Below are positions 54,674-64,000 of a stretch of 64,000 bases of DNA, piece after piece. The stretch is from positions 930,001 through 994,000 of the forward strand of contig JANVFP010000014.1 of assembly GCA_027919835.1 (NCBI GenBank), read 5' to 3'. A program made the translations under genes and the position numbers. The notes under the pieces were generated by a model, which ran no database searches, was not told the DNA's origin, and saw only the letters and a program-made list of their open reading frames with translations. Position 1 is the stretch's first letter. Each line of letters begins with the position of its first letter. The stretch comes from Lentinula raphanica (taxonomy: Eukaryota; Basidiomycota; Agaricomycetes; Agaricales; Omphalotaceae).

Positions 54674-57627
54674 TCATCCACTTCGGACAGTTTGAGTGGC
54701 ATTTGCACTGGATGATCTAGATAATAAGGGAGTGCCAGTTGCTTTGACTCCATTCGACGTAGAGTTCGATAGGTTCTCATCTGTACTTGCTTGAACAGAC
54801 ACGGATGGCGATCTCCCCATACGACGTTGAGGATACGGCGAACTCGGCAAAGACTTCTTCGTTAATAGTCTGTTTCCGATCCGTGCGTTTCCACTGGCAC
54901 TTTCCATTCCATTTAATGGAGGTGTGACTGCCGAATTGGGGGGAGTGATAAGGGATGTGGCAGAGACAGAGCCGTCTTGAACCAGGGAAGACTTTGCTGG
55001 TGAAGCAACTGGGAGAGAACCTGGCGGGCTACCAGCCATTTTGTCCTCGAGTGTTTCCGGCGGTGAGGATGACAATGTGGGTGTCGAAGAGAGCGAAGGA
55101 GACATTGAGGGAGAGTTATATTCTAACTTGGCGAGTACAGAACTAGCTTTCGCGGTGGTTGCATCCAGGAGATCTATTATGTTGTGCTCAGCTGCTGAGC
55201 CCATGCTCCCCGACTGTTTCTCGTGGGTCTTTGTGTGAGGAGGATGAGTGATGGTGGATAGAGAACCAGGAGAAGAACTTTTCGAAGTAGAACTAAGTTC
55301 CATTCGTGGGTAAGAAGCTGGGACTTCGTCGTCTTCGGTGAACAAGGAATCCCACGAATCTCTTGGACGCATCGTTGGTATCTCGACTGGATTAGACGCG
55401 AAACGAACGCGATTTGGGACTGTCGGAACTAATGCGAAAATGTCTAGTAGAGGTTGTGGCTGCTGTTGCAGATTCGAGTTCGGGATTGGTTCAGGATTCA
55501 TATCGGAAGGTGGTGGTGTTCTGGGAAGCGCAGGTGATTCCGACGATTGGAACGATAGTGCCACAGGTGTGCCAGAATCGGACACACCATTCGTGGAAGT
55601 ATCTTCCACTATATGAGCGTCTTCCACTCCTGCTTCAGCAGGAGCAGATTCAACAGGAACGGAATCCTTGGGTTGACCTGGTAGTGATTTCGTGGTAGGT
55701 AATGGAGGTAGCGGTGGCGGGGAAGGTTCTTCGGCTTGTCTTTGTGATAGAATATCGAAGTAAGCTTTGGTTGTGAAATGTGAAGAGAATCTGGGAGACG
55801 GAAGTTGAGGACGAGGTGTAGCGGGTAGGTCGAGTTCTGAGACATCTTCAGTGTATTCCGGCTTTTCGGAATTGGAATCAGGGTTTGGTGAAGACGAGGG
55901 CTGGTCTGTGTCTGGCGAGGTGCGATCGGTCCTGTTGTATTCATCGCCTACGTTCTGAGATGCCAGCTCTATGTCGTCAACTTCGTTCACGACCTTCAAA
56001 GCGTCTAGAACGGATTCGTCACTCCCAGCGTGGATGGCACTATTCGTCCTCGCTGTTGGATCGTCTGTCCTTGATGACTCGGGTATCTGCACAGGATCGT
56101 GAGTCGACGGAGCCACGGATTTATCTGTACCAGTGGCTACACGTGGTTTCACAGGGAACGCTGCGAAATGTCCTCCTCGTGATGTTGAAGTACCGCCTGT
56201 ATGCATATTTCGTCCTGCTGCCTTGGGCAATTGTTCACTTGTCTCACCGGATGGAGGCACAGGTGAGATGTCCTCGCTAGACGATACTACGGTTGATATG
56301 GGAGGTACGATCGTGGGAGGTGTTGTCTCCTGCGCTGCGTCGATGGTAGAAGGATCGGGGTTGGTGATATGGTCAGTACGCGAGGAGGGCCTGCCGACAT
56401 CAGGATTGGTTGCGTCGCTAACTATCGTCGTACCCTGTCGATGTGATGGATCGTCATAAGTATCGTCGACTGTCTGAACGATGAGCCAGTCTGAAGAACC
56501 AGTGTTGTCAACAACGTTGTCATCGGTAGAGACAGAATCTGATGTAGGATTGGGATCTGTTGTCGAGAATTCATTGAGGTTGTGAAGAGTCTGCGGGGGA
56601 ATTTTCCCAGCAGAATCATCGTCTGTTTGGTCTTCGTACATCGGCGATACGAAATTTGCTCTAGATCTGGCGGTAAATTCCTTTGGGTTTGATTCTAGGG
56701 AGAACGAAGTGAAAGCCACTGCTTTGTCACGTTGCAGCGCCGCCTCGAGAAGGGATTGGATTCGGGCTTGTTTCATGTAGGGTAACTGGGGCAAGCCTGG
56801 TTGAGAGGGATTATCGGAAATCTCCTGATTAACGGGAGTTTCTGAATTAGTAGGTTTCCGGGTCCTTGGTGAGAGTAGATACGTACGTTGATCACCAACT
56901 TCCCAAAATCGCATGCAACACTCCCTTTCTCACAACATTCCAGAAGAGCACCAAACTTGATCTCCATCCACGCCCTAGCCTTCCGCCGTTTGAAATCCAC
57001 CAGGGATGCTTCCTCATGCATAATCTCTTCATTCATCGCGTCAATCTGTTCTCGAGTGCGAGCCGCGAGTTCAACTTGACTGGCCAGGCTGTCTGATTTG
57101 GTGAATCGGTTGGCGGAGCCCAGCTTGCTGAGCTTTCGGTTGATGGTGTCGCTCTTGGTGAGTAGAGCGCGTCTTCGTCGCTTGAGGTCTTCAAAAGCTT
57201 CTTCCCGGTCACGAACGGCTTTCATGTGTTCTCGCATGGCATATTGGTAGGATGAGTATTGGTATAGGGCTGAAGAGAATTGGTCGAGGAGTTTTGAGGA
57301 AGCGCCGAGGATATCCTGTCATCACGCATCAAAGACTTGATCTGAGAAAGAAAGCTATCGTGATTCACGACATACCTCGAGTTCTTCACCTTCGCTGGAT
57401 GCCCATGTTTTGAGTGTAGTCGAAGCCTTGTTCAAGTCTGTACTGAGTCTCTGGAGGCTAGAGGGGAAATAAGAACTAACGACGTGGATATCAATTCAAA
57501 CGAGGGCTCACGAGGCAAGCACTGCCTTTTCAGCAACAAGGAGGTCTTGTAACGGCTTGAGCTCTTTGTTGCCTAGGACAGGCAAGGTAGAGCTGTGAGC
57601 CAACTTTGTAGCAGCATTCTTGAGCAT
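54674..57627 (-). CDS. PIL1/LSP1-like BAR-domain protein with a very long disordered tail
   Basis: Predicted 925 residues. Exons in order: 57512-57627, 57376-57457, 56887-57315 and 54674-56824, all GT-AG and in phase. The N-terminal ~210 residues are helical (LKPLQDLLVAEKAVLA, SALYQYSSYQYAMREHMKAV, RDREEAFEDLKRRRR, FKRRKARAWMEIKFGALLEC, CEKGSVACDFGKLVINE) and follow the layout of Pil1/Lsp1 eisosome proteins, which form a curved BAR scaffold on the plasma membrane. Similarity was judged by eye and is moderate. The remaining ~700 residues are Ser/Pro/Thr/Asp-rich low complexity without domains; classic Pil1 is about 340 residues, so this is a tail of unusual size. It ends near PLLSRSSSANATQTVRSG. 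Confidence 0.65.
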
Positions 57628-58304
57628 TCCTCATGTAGTGTCAATGGTATGACTGAGGTTGAGAATTGGGTAGTGGAGGTTCTAGTCGTAGAAGGATCAT
57701 TCAAGTTTAGACTGAGTATGATGATGGCTGATGATGGGCGTGGTAACTGACCGGGAATGTATAACAGCTGTCCGGGTCTCCATTCAACGTCGTCTCTATC
57801 ATCGCCATCATAGCTTCGACAGCATCCATATTGTTGCTCAGCCAGGACTAGAACAAATTCGAGAACTTGACGAGACCGTATATCGAGTGCAATCGAATGG
57901 ATGTCGAAACTTCAATCTTGATATCAGATGCGGGACGGGAAGCTTGGAGGATGCTCATTGATACTGTTTGAATTTCTGCATGTGAGTGACGTTCTTGTTA
58001 TAGTGCTGTCGCTGGCGTTCTTATTGAAAGGATCATCGATGCTTGAGCACAACGTTCAAGTTGGAAGAGAGCTGAAGAGGTGCTTAATTAAGCGCGATAA
58101 GATAAGATGATATCGAAAACAAAAACCTCAAAGTTGAGGTAATTTTTGTTTTCGCCCTCCATCTAGTGCATCCACGAAGGACAAAATCCATATAAGTGAG
58201 TTCGACCCACTGATTCTTGCTATACCCTGTATGTTGACCCTGTGCCATCTTTAAGTCCTTAACGATTCAGACTTCGACTCCCTCATAGTAGAGCTTTTCA
58301 AAAA
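57628..58304. other. Intergenic with TATA box and hairpin
   Basis: Between the divergent PIL1-like gene (minus) and the secreted protein at 58305. Contains an extended hairpin (58114-58154, listed separately) and TATAAG at 58191-58196, 114 bp ahead of the secreted-protein start. Confidence 0.45.
58114..58154. repeat. Near-perfect hairpin, 41 bp
   Basis: CGAAAACAAAAACCTCAA and its inverse TTGAGG...TTTTTGTTTTCG flank a two-base loop, with only a TAA bulge in one arm. It lies just upstream of the TATA box of the secreted-protein gene. Could be a remnant of a small inverted-repeat element or a structured regulatory site. Confidence 0.6.
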
Positions 58305-59112
58305 ATGCTCCTACTTCGATCATGGACCTCATCTATCCCACTTACGCGGCTACTCTCGGCACTCTTGTTCATCACATCCTGTCCCAGCATTGCTACAGCT
58401 GCTGATAGGCTGCGTCCGATTCTGCCTAAACAGGCTGACAGTCTGCCTCAAATTCAGCCTGATCAGTCTAGGGCTGTTCAAGATCTGCCTTCTATTGGTC
58501 CGTTGATGGATGAGGTGGATTCGGCTTGCGTGAATCTTCGTAAGGCTTTATCTCTGAATTTTCAGTACAAGTCAACTCAGTGTTTCAACTACAGCGGTTG
58601 TTCTGTGGGTACCTCCGGAAACAAAGGGAGCTAGCAGAGTGACACGACACGCGTACTTAACCGTGGGAAATGTCGCTATAAAAGGGGACGTCAAAGGGAT
58701 GTCAGAGGAAAATGCCGCCTCACTGGAAAATAGGCCAATAGAGAGAGCCGGATCGCCTGGATCGGGGCGTAAGGAAATCGGCAACGCCTGTTTCAGACCC
58801 TACAAGCTTGGTGACCTGTCCGAGTATTTGCGTAAAATTCGAAAGGATGCTAGGCGCGCGCTGAAAAAACAAAAACCGCAATTGAAAAAGGGACAGCTGG
58901 AATCCGTAGACTTTCTCCGTGCTTATTTGGTCGAACTCCGCACCTCTGGGTTATTGAAGCAACCATTGTCGGCTGAGTTTGAGCAGAATTTCGAAGCTGC
59001 GATGAAAGGGTACCAAACGGATTTGGATCAGCGTAGGAAGGATAACAGGAAACCCAAAACGAACACCGGCAGCGGGGCAGAAGCGGAAGGTTCAGGTTCG
59101 TACAATGCCTAG
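58305..59112 (+). CDS. Secreted protein of unknown function with tandem splice acceptors
   Basis: Predicted 244 residues, exons 58305-58564 and 58638-59112. The N-terminus LLSALLFITSCPSIATAAD is a signal peptide. The intron ends CTAGCAG, two acceptors three bases apart (58634 and 58637); both keep the frame, giving Gln-Val or His-Arg-Val at the junction. The mature protein has a Gln/Pro/Leu-rich first part (PILPKQADSLPQIQPDQ) and a Lys-rich helical second part (EYLRKIRKDARRALKKQKPQ, LKKGQLESVDFLRAYLVELR), ending in a Gly/Ser-rich tail. Few Cys (two in the mature part). Not recognised. Confidence 0.6.
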
Positions 59113-59719
59113 GACTTACTACCGCAGTGGAAGGATATGATCGGACACATTCCTCCCCTTCTTCCTCACTATCGCGTTCAACGACTTCGAAACGCTACCT
59201 TCTCTCACTTCCTCCCTTTTTCTCTTCCTCCCTTTTTCTCTTCCTCCCTTTTTCTCTTCCTCTCTGTTTTCTGTCGTTCGCTATTTATTTATTCTATCTA
59301 TGGTGAACATTCATCCTCGTTCGCTATCTAGACTTTCTTTGTATTTATCGATAGACCCGGCAGTTTGTGTTATTCATATCACATCCTTATTTGCTCTAGC
59401 AAGATGTACCTCTGGAAATTCAGATGGACTCTCGCTCGTTACTCGTACTATATATGTGTTCAGTTCAGTTCATATAGATCAACTAGGATCATCAGGTCGC
59501 CTCCGTGCACTTAGCTTCTTCGAGGCAATTAATTCGATATGGAGAAACTCTGAACCATTTCTGCTTATAATAGGGCTGCTCAATTCTTAGATCAGTTCGT
59601 TTTGAGGGATCAGATCATTTCACTGCTGCTGATAAATCACTCATATTCAATCTGTGCTGATCTTTGCCGTTGTCTGGTTCACCCTCGCCTTGCGCTACAT
59701 AGCGACCGATCAATTCTAA
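59113..59719. other. Intergenic with a minisatellite
   Basis: 3' flank of the secreted protein and left flank of the Harbinger element. Three copies of a 16-bp unit CTTCCTCCCTTTTTCT lie at 59208-59255, with a partial fourth to 59259. Confidence 0.6.
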
Positions 59720-59915
59720 GGTCCCGTTCGGATGCCACAGGTTTTTTATATAACGGTCAACTTTTTTACTAGTAAGAAATTAGCCGAGCGTGAGAATATA
59801 ACGCTTTTTGAAAACCGTCAACTCTGCAAGTGCCGCGAGAATGCCGAAATTCCGGCAAATATACATGCACAGTACATGAGGCTACTCAGTGCTTTCAACC
59901 GTGCCACCACCATCG

Positions 59916-61289
59916 ATGGTGAGGTCCCGAACACCTCCCAACCAACCTTCTCATTCCCTTTCTCACTCCCAAGCTCAAAATCGTCGCCGATGTGCTCTGA
60001 TTGCTGCTGTGATTACTACTGTAACTGCTGTTGCAGGAGTTCATTCACTGATGTACAAGCAATTGAACCCTGAGCCTTATCATACATCCAGTCTCACTGG
60101 TGCTCAATGGGTTGCAGAGCTTGAACAGGGACACTCAGAACGCATGTTACACAATCTGGGAGTTCCACAGCATGTATTCAGAAAGTTGAAGCGAGAACTT
60201 CAGAAAGAAGGTGGATTGAAAGGCCGTCGCTTTGTTGACATTGAGGAAATGCTTGCTACATTCCTCTTTCAATCTGTCACAAATCTCTCTGTCCGGAAAG
60301 TTGCAGAGAGATTTCAGCGAAGCTTTGAAACAGTGTCCCGGTTTGTTTGTTTATTCAATAAATAACTAGTAATATTGATGATTAATTTTTTGTAGAAATT
60401 TTCATGATGTTCTCAATGCATTGGTCTCCGACAACTTCCGTTCCAAATACATACGTCTTCCCGATCCAGATACTGTGCATCGAGTTATTGCTGAAAACCC
60501 GAAGTTCTTTCCATACTTCGAAAACTGCCTGGGAGCTATTGACGGTAGTCATATCCATATCCGACCTCCTGCCTCTATGCGATTTCCATATCGTGATCGC
60601 TCTGGGAATTTATCCCAGAATGTTCTTGCCGCATGTGATTGGGATATGGTTTTCACATATGTGCTCTCGGGATGGGAAGGTAGTGTTGCTGACGGTTATT
60701 TATTTGAGGAGGCAATCAGTAAAGGGCTCAATATTCCTGATGGCAAGTTCTATGTTGCTGATGCAGGTTTTCCCCTTTGCGATAAACTTCTTGTGCCATA
60801 TCGAAATATCCGTTATCATTTGAAGGAATGGGAGGCTGCTGCTGTTCGGTATGTTATTATCACTGCTATATTTTCAGATATTGATTTGATATTTCTGTTA
60901 GTCCATGTAATAAAGAGGAGCTCTTCAACTTGCGTCACGCACAGCTCCGAAATGTTATCGAACGAATCTTTGGAGTTATCAAAAGACGGTGGCGAATTGT
61001 ACGGGAATGTGCAGAGTACACCCTCAAGACTCAGAGCCTTATACCATTGGCCATTGCCGTTCTTCATAACTTCATCATTTTTAATGATCCTCCTATTACT
61101 CCACTCCAACTACCAACAGTACGAGAACTTCTCGTATCCAACTCCCGTGAAGATGGCCCTCCTGCTTCTGGAATTTCTAGGCAAGAGATTGCACGTGCCT
61201 CTGCAATCCGTGATCAAATTGCAGAGAAGATGTGGTCTGATTACCTGGAGGAAATTAATCGGCGTGGACTTGCTCAATCATTTGCTTAA
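59916..61289 (+). CDS. Harbinger DDE transposase
   Basis: Predicted 421 residues from exons 59916-60340, 60396-60848 and 60902-61289, GT-AG and in phase. The N-terminal region (LHNLGVPQHVFRKLKRELQK, LSVRKVAERFQRSFETVSR) is the helix-turn-helix part. Catalytic residues are visible: first Asp in LGAIDGSHIHIRPP, second in YVADAGFPLCDKLLVPYR, and Glu in LRNVIERIFGVIKRRWRIV. The typical RPCNKEELFNLRHAQLRN precedes the Glu. No stop or frameshift seen in this model. Acts in the nucleus on the element's inverted ends, with the partner protein encoded on the other strand. Confidence 0.94.
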
Positions 61290-61460
61290 AACCTACCTTC
61301 ATTATTACTACTCTCATTAATTGAATTGCTATGTTATCTCAAAACACAGTGACAAATATGATTTTCCCAAAGTATATACGGTAAAGAGTGACTATTATGT
61401 GGTAAATTAGATGAGCCTATATTAGAAATGATCAATGGTATCAAAAGGAGTGAATTCTAA

Positions 61461-62939
61461 CTAAGCCCTTTCCATCTCATCGGAAAGCCAAAGACGACGA
61501 GCAGCTACCTCCGATTCTTTTGTGGAATCAAAGCTCAAATATTCACGTGCAAGTTCACCACTTCCACGAAAAACACGACGAGCTTTGGCAAGAGAATATG
61601 GAGACAGACCTTCTTCATTACGAACAACGTCGAAGGCCTCTCGCTTCTTGGCTGGTGAGTCTGTACTAGGAAGTGCAAGGAATGAACCACTTGCAAGTCC
61701 ATCTGTCAGCGTAGTGACTGCAGAAGACATGCTTTCGAGGGCCTGAGCACTGGTAGAAGTGCGAACCCGCTTTCGAGCAGGAGTGACTGGAGCAGTGGCA
61801 TGACGTTTCTGAATTTTAAAAAATTCAATCAATATTATATTGATTGAAAAAAATTATTACATACCTTGGAGGGCTTAGGTTCAGCCTCAGGAGAGTCTGA
61901 ATCTGACTTGTCCTCCTCATCATTGTCACCTGAAGAATCAGAATCATGGTGAAGATTCTGAGCTGAATTCTCAGAAGACAAAGCCATTACTCCTGTGGCG
62001 GCACTGTGTCCGACCATAGCAGCAATATCATCATAATGAGGAAAAGGGCTTTTGCGAAAAGGGCGAGCTTTCGGATGTCCCTATTTATAAATCAGACCAG
62101 AGAAAAAAATAGCTATAGTTGACACTAACCTGGAGATATGCATCCCAAACTTGATCAGTTGCGATCACCATATTGCGGGCATGATCCCAACCAAAACCTG
62201 ACAGTGTTCGAAGCTTTGCAACGATCTTGAACTCGGCTTTGAACTTTGTAGAATTTAATGATATATAAGAACCTCAATAAATTATGACAAAAAAACATAC
62301 ACGGGTCCACCGGGATTTTACTTGAGCACTCTTGAAGTGAAATCCCAATGTCACAAGATGAGCAGCTCCCTGGGTATAGACTTTGTTCTTGAAATTGTTT
62401 TCTGACATGAGACCATCCTCCTTGGACTTTACAAGAAAGGCAATAAGAGCTGCCTCAGAAGAAAAGTTCCAAGTAGCACGATCTGGGACAGATAACATAG
62501 AAGTAGAAACAGTAGTAGATGTAGAGGGAGGAGTGAAGGCAGTTTGAGTAGAAGATGCAGGATTATCTGGAACAGGGGCTGCTGGTATCACTGTGGGATG
62601 ACTGAGGCTACGGTTGTGCTTCATTAACTGTAATCACATCAGTGCATGCAAAAAATCACAAGAAAATATACACACAAAGCGCAATCGTTCTTTGAGCTCA
62701 TCATTTGTATAGCTCTGATGTCCAAGAGCTACAAGATGTTGCCCAAGAGAGGTCCACACAGCTGCAGAAAAGACATTCCGAGTGCGGTTGTGCTCCTTCT
62801 TGACTTGATCAAGGTAATTGATTATGGAATCATCAACTTGTTGAGTCCAAACAGCTTGAGTACCAAGATCAGGAGTCCCAGATGCAAGAACATTAGCATT
62901 AGAGACCGGAGCATGGTCTGAAGGAGCAGAAGTGGCCAT
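61461..62939 (-). CDS. Harbinger Myb/SANT-like accessory DNA-binding protein
   Basis: Predicted 422 residues from five exons: 62676-62939, 62301-62627, 62130-62243, 61865-62080 and 61461-61808, all GT-AG and in phase. Two Myb/SANT-like helical segments appear: the first near the N-terminus (AVWTQQVDDSIINYLDQVKK, AVWTSLGQHLVALGHQSY), the second after a Pro/Ser/Thr linker (ATWNFSSEAALIAFLVKS, VKSRWTRFKAEFKIVAKLR, GWDHARNMVIATDQVWDAYL). An acidic Ser/Asp/Glu region and a basic KRHATAPVTPARKRVR segment follow, fitting nuclear localisation. In Harbinger elements this partner is needed for nuclear import and target binding by the transposase. Two Myb-like segments in one protein may be unusual. Confidence 0.88.
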
Positions 62940-63273
62940 TGAGGATAAAAGAATGTGGGGGAAGGAAGAAAGAAAGCAAAAAAACAAGCCAAATATGCGC
63001 CGATTATGCTCGCAGATACTTATCGATAGCACTTTGATGCGACGGGCCATCCGAACAGTCCAGGTTTTTCGTCGGTAAAATATTTTTATTAACGGTAACT
63101 AAGATCGTGAAATTACAACCTAAAAAGGAAAGATTTGACGGTTTTTAAAAAACCTCGGGCATCCGAACAGGCCCTAATTCTTCGATCAACTTATACCTTG
63201 TCAGTACGTGGACTCGGATGTCTTGCAAGAATTTTTGACAAGGCCAAACCCTAGCTGAGAGAGGGCTTCGAAT

Positions 63274-63632
63274 TCAATGGGTGCGCGGATGGTCAGCAAG
63301 AAGATCGTTGAAATAGTACGTATATGTAAATCGACCACGAGCAAGAGCGGGGAAGTTCAGAATGGAATCCAAGGACTAATTTGTTAGAAGATTATCAGTT
63401 TCAGGCGGTTTCGTGGTAGTATCGTAGATTGTGGATTCTGACATACGGTAAGCTGGCGGTATTCATTCGCTCGTACTTCATCCGTTGCAGGAGATTCAGT
63501 CGTTAAAGTGAAGGGATACAACTGAGTAGGCCTACAGATATCAGGGGGATCATAATTCCCACTGCAAGGGAGATGGATCGAGTTCTTCAGTACTTGAATA
63601 CTATCATTGGTCGGAACAGATGGGCTCGGCAT
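63274..63632 (-). CDS. Small protein, gene extent uncertain
   Basis: Predicted 95 residues from exons 63447-63632 and 63274-63375, joined across a 71-bp GT-AG intron (donor GTATGT, acceptor AATTAG), phase 0. Starts MPSPSVPTNDSIQVLKNSIH and ends with YYFNDLLADHPRTH. The frame stays open to 63652, where an AG could be an acceptor, so further exons may lie towards the right edge; the nearest donor upstream (63710) would create a stop. No motif recognised. Confidence 0.4.
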
Positions 63633-63652
63633 GCTCACTCGAGGGATTGACT

Positions 63653-64000
63653 CTAAGTAGTATAAGCAGTGTCAGCAAATGGATGACAGGATTTGAGCAT
63701 AACCGCTTACATTGGAAGACTCGAGTCTTTGAATCACGTCGATTTGCCAGACCTATCTCGCTCTATCTAATCAAACTCTGTCCCTATCCCTCCATAGTCG
63801 AGCCAATGTGTCTTGAGTCTGTGCTTCGCACAAAAAAGTACGAGACAGTGACCACCTGCTGCTATATTTTGTGATATTCGTTTCGTCAGCGGCGGTATCT
63901 TCACTGTGAGCTGAATAGCTGCAATGAGAATCGCATGCTGGAGCTTCAAGTTAGTAACACGATGTGTGTTCCTCCGGATCCTCGTCATCGAGTGAATCTC
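63653..64000. other. Right edge, no gene resolved
   Basis: Short ORFs on both strands. May include upstream exons of the small minus-strand gene, which I could not connect in frame. Confidence 0.3.

Larger units (their letters stand above)
59720..63174. mobile_element. PIF/Harbinger DNA transposon, apparently complete
   Basis: 3,455 bp. The left end GGTCCCGTTCGGATGCC... and the right end (reverse complement GGGCCTGTTCGGATGCC...) are inverted repeats over about 40 bp, with a shared AGGTTTTTTA. The direct duplication TAA flanks both sides (59717-59719 and 63175-63177), the 3-bp TWA target typical of Harbinger. It encodes two convergent genes, a DDE transposase (plus) and a Myb/SANT-like protein (minus), the pair that defines the superfamily, and both read through without stops. 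It may still be mobile. AT-rich compared with its flanks. Confidence 0.95.

Noticed and set aside
55338..56459. Several plus-strand frames opposite the PIL1-like tail
   Set aside because: Shadows of the low-complexity coding strand.

Overview
The window looks like chromosomal DNA of a basidiomycete, most likely a mushroom-forming agaricomycete. Protein genes are split by many 50-70 bp GT-AG introns, some with micro-exons of 14-16 nt. The gene families fit: DBP9 helicase, an AGC kinase, an F-box protein, a NACHT-WD40 STAND protein, a two-finger GATA factor, an AHP1/PMP20-type peroxiredoxin, a DHA1 MFS transporter, a TLC-domain protein, a PIL1-like protein, many small secreted proteins and cut-and-paste transposons. 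The species cannot be told from the sequence. No tRNA, rRNA, CRISPR array or bacterial-style operon was found.

Layout. 0-7 kb: the 3' part of DBP9, then a gene-free stretch of decayed repeats that includes a displaced copy of the DBP9 3' tail. 7-16.6 kb: an AGC-type kinase, a secreted Kex2-repeat protein (minus strand), an AT-rich transposon with a 9-bp target duplication sitting in a decayed gene, an F-box protein (minus) and a divergent lysine/alanine-rich nuclear-type protein. 16.6-20.7 kb: another decayed tandem-repeat block, then a second secreted Kex2-site protein with the same intron position as the first. 20.9-25.7 kb: an AT-rich 1,464-residue NACHT-WD40 protein. 26-37.3 kb: an EthD-like protein, a GATA factor, a short Ras-association-like protein and a peroxiredoxin, separated by long empty stretches. 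37.4-41.4 kb: a tandem duplication of about 2.3 kb with two paralogous secreted proteins. 41.3-44.6 kb: a 184-bp direct repeat and an MFS transporter. 46.1-47.1 kb: a 995-bp transposon with about 72-bp inverted ends. 47.5-59.1 kb: a TLC-domain gene with an apparent one-base frameshift, two secreted proteins, a low-complexity protein, a small membrane protein and a PIL1-like protein with a very long tail. 59.7-63.2 kb: an apparently complete PIF/Harbinger transposon. The right edge holds a small gene of uncertain extent.

Themes. The secretome is enriched: two Kex2-repeat proteins, a tandem secreted pair, and two further secreted proteins. The KR-punctuated protein at 9.5-10.5 kb predicts six near-identical peptides of about 40 residues and is the strongest candidate for an undescribed secreted peptide or surface-polymer system, particularly with its relative 10 kb away. 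Mobile DNA is the second theme: three cut-and-paste elements with recognisable ends and target duplications, one with both Harbinger proteins open.
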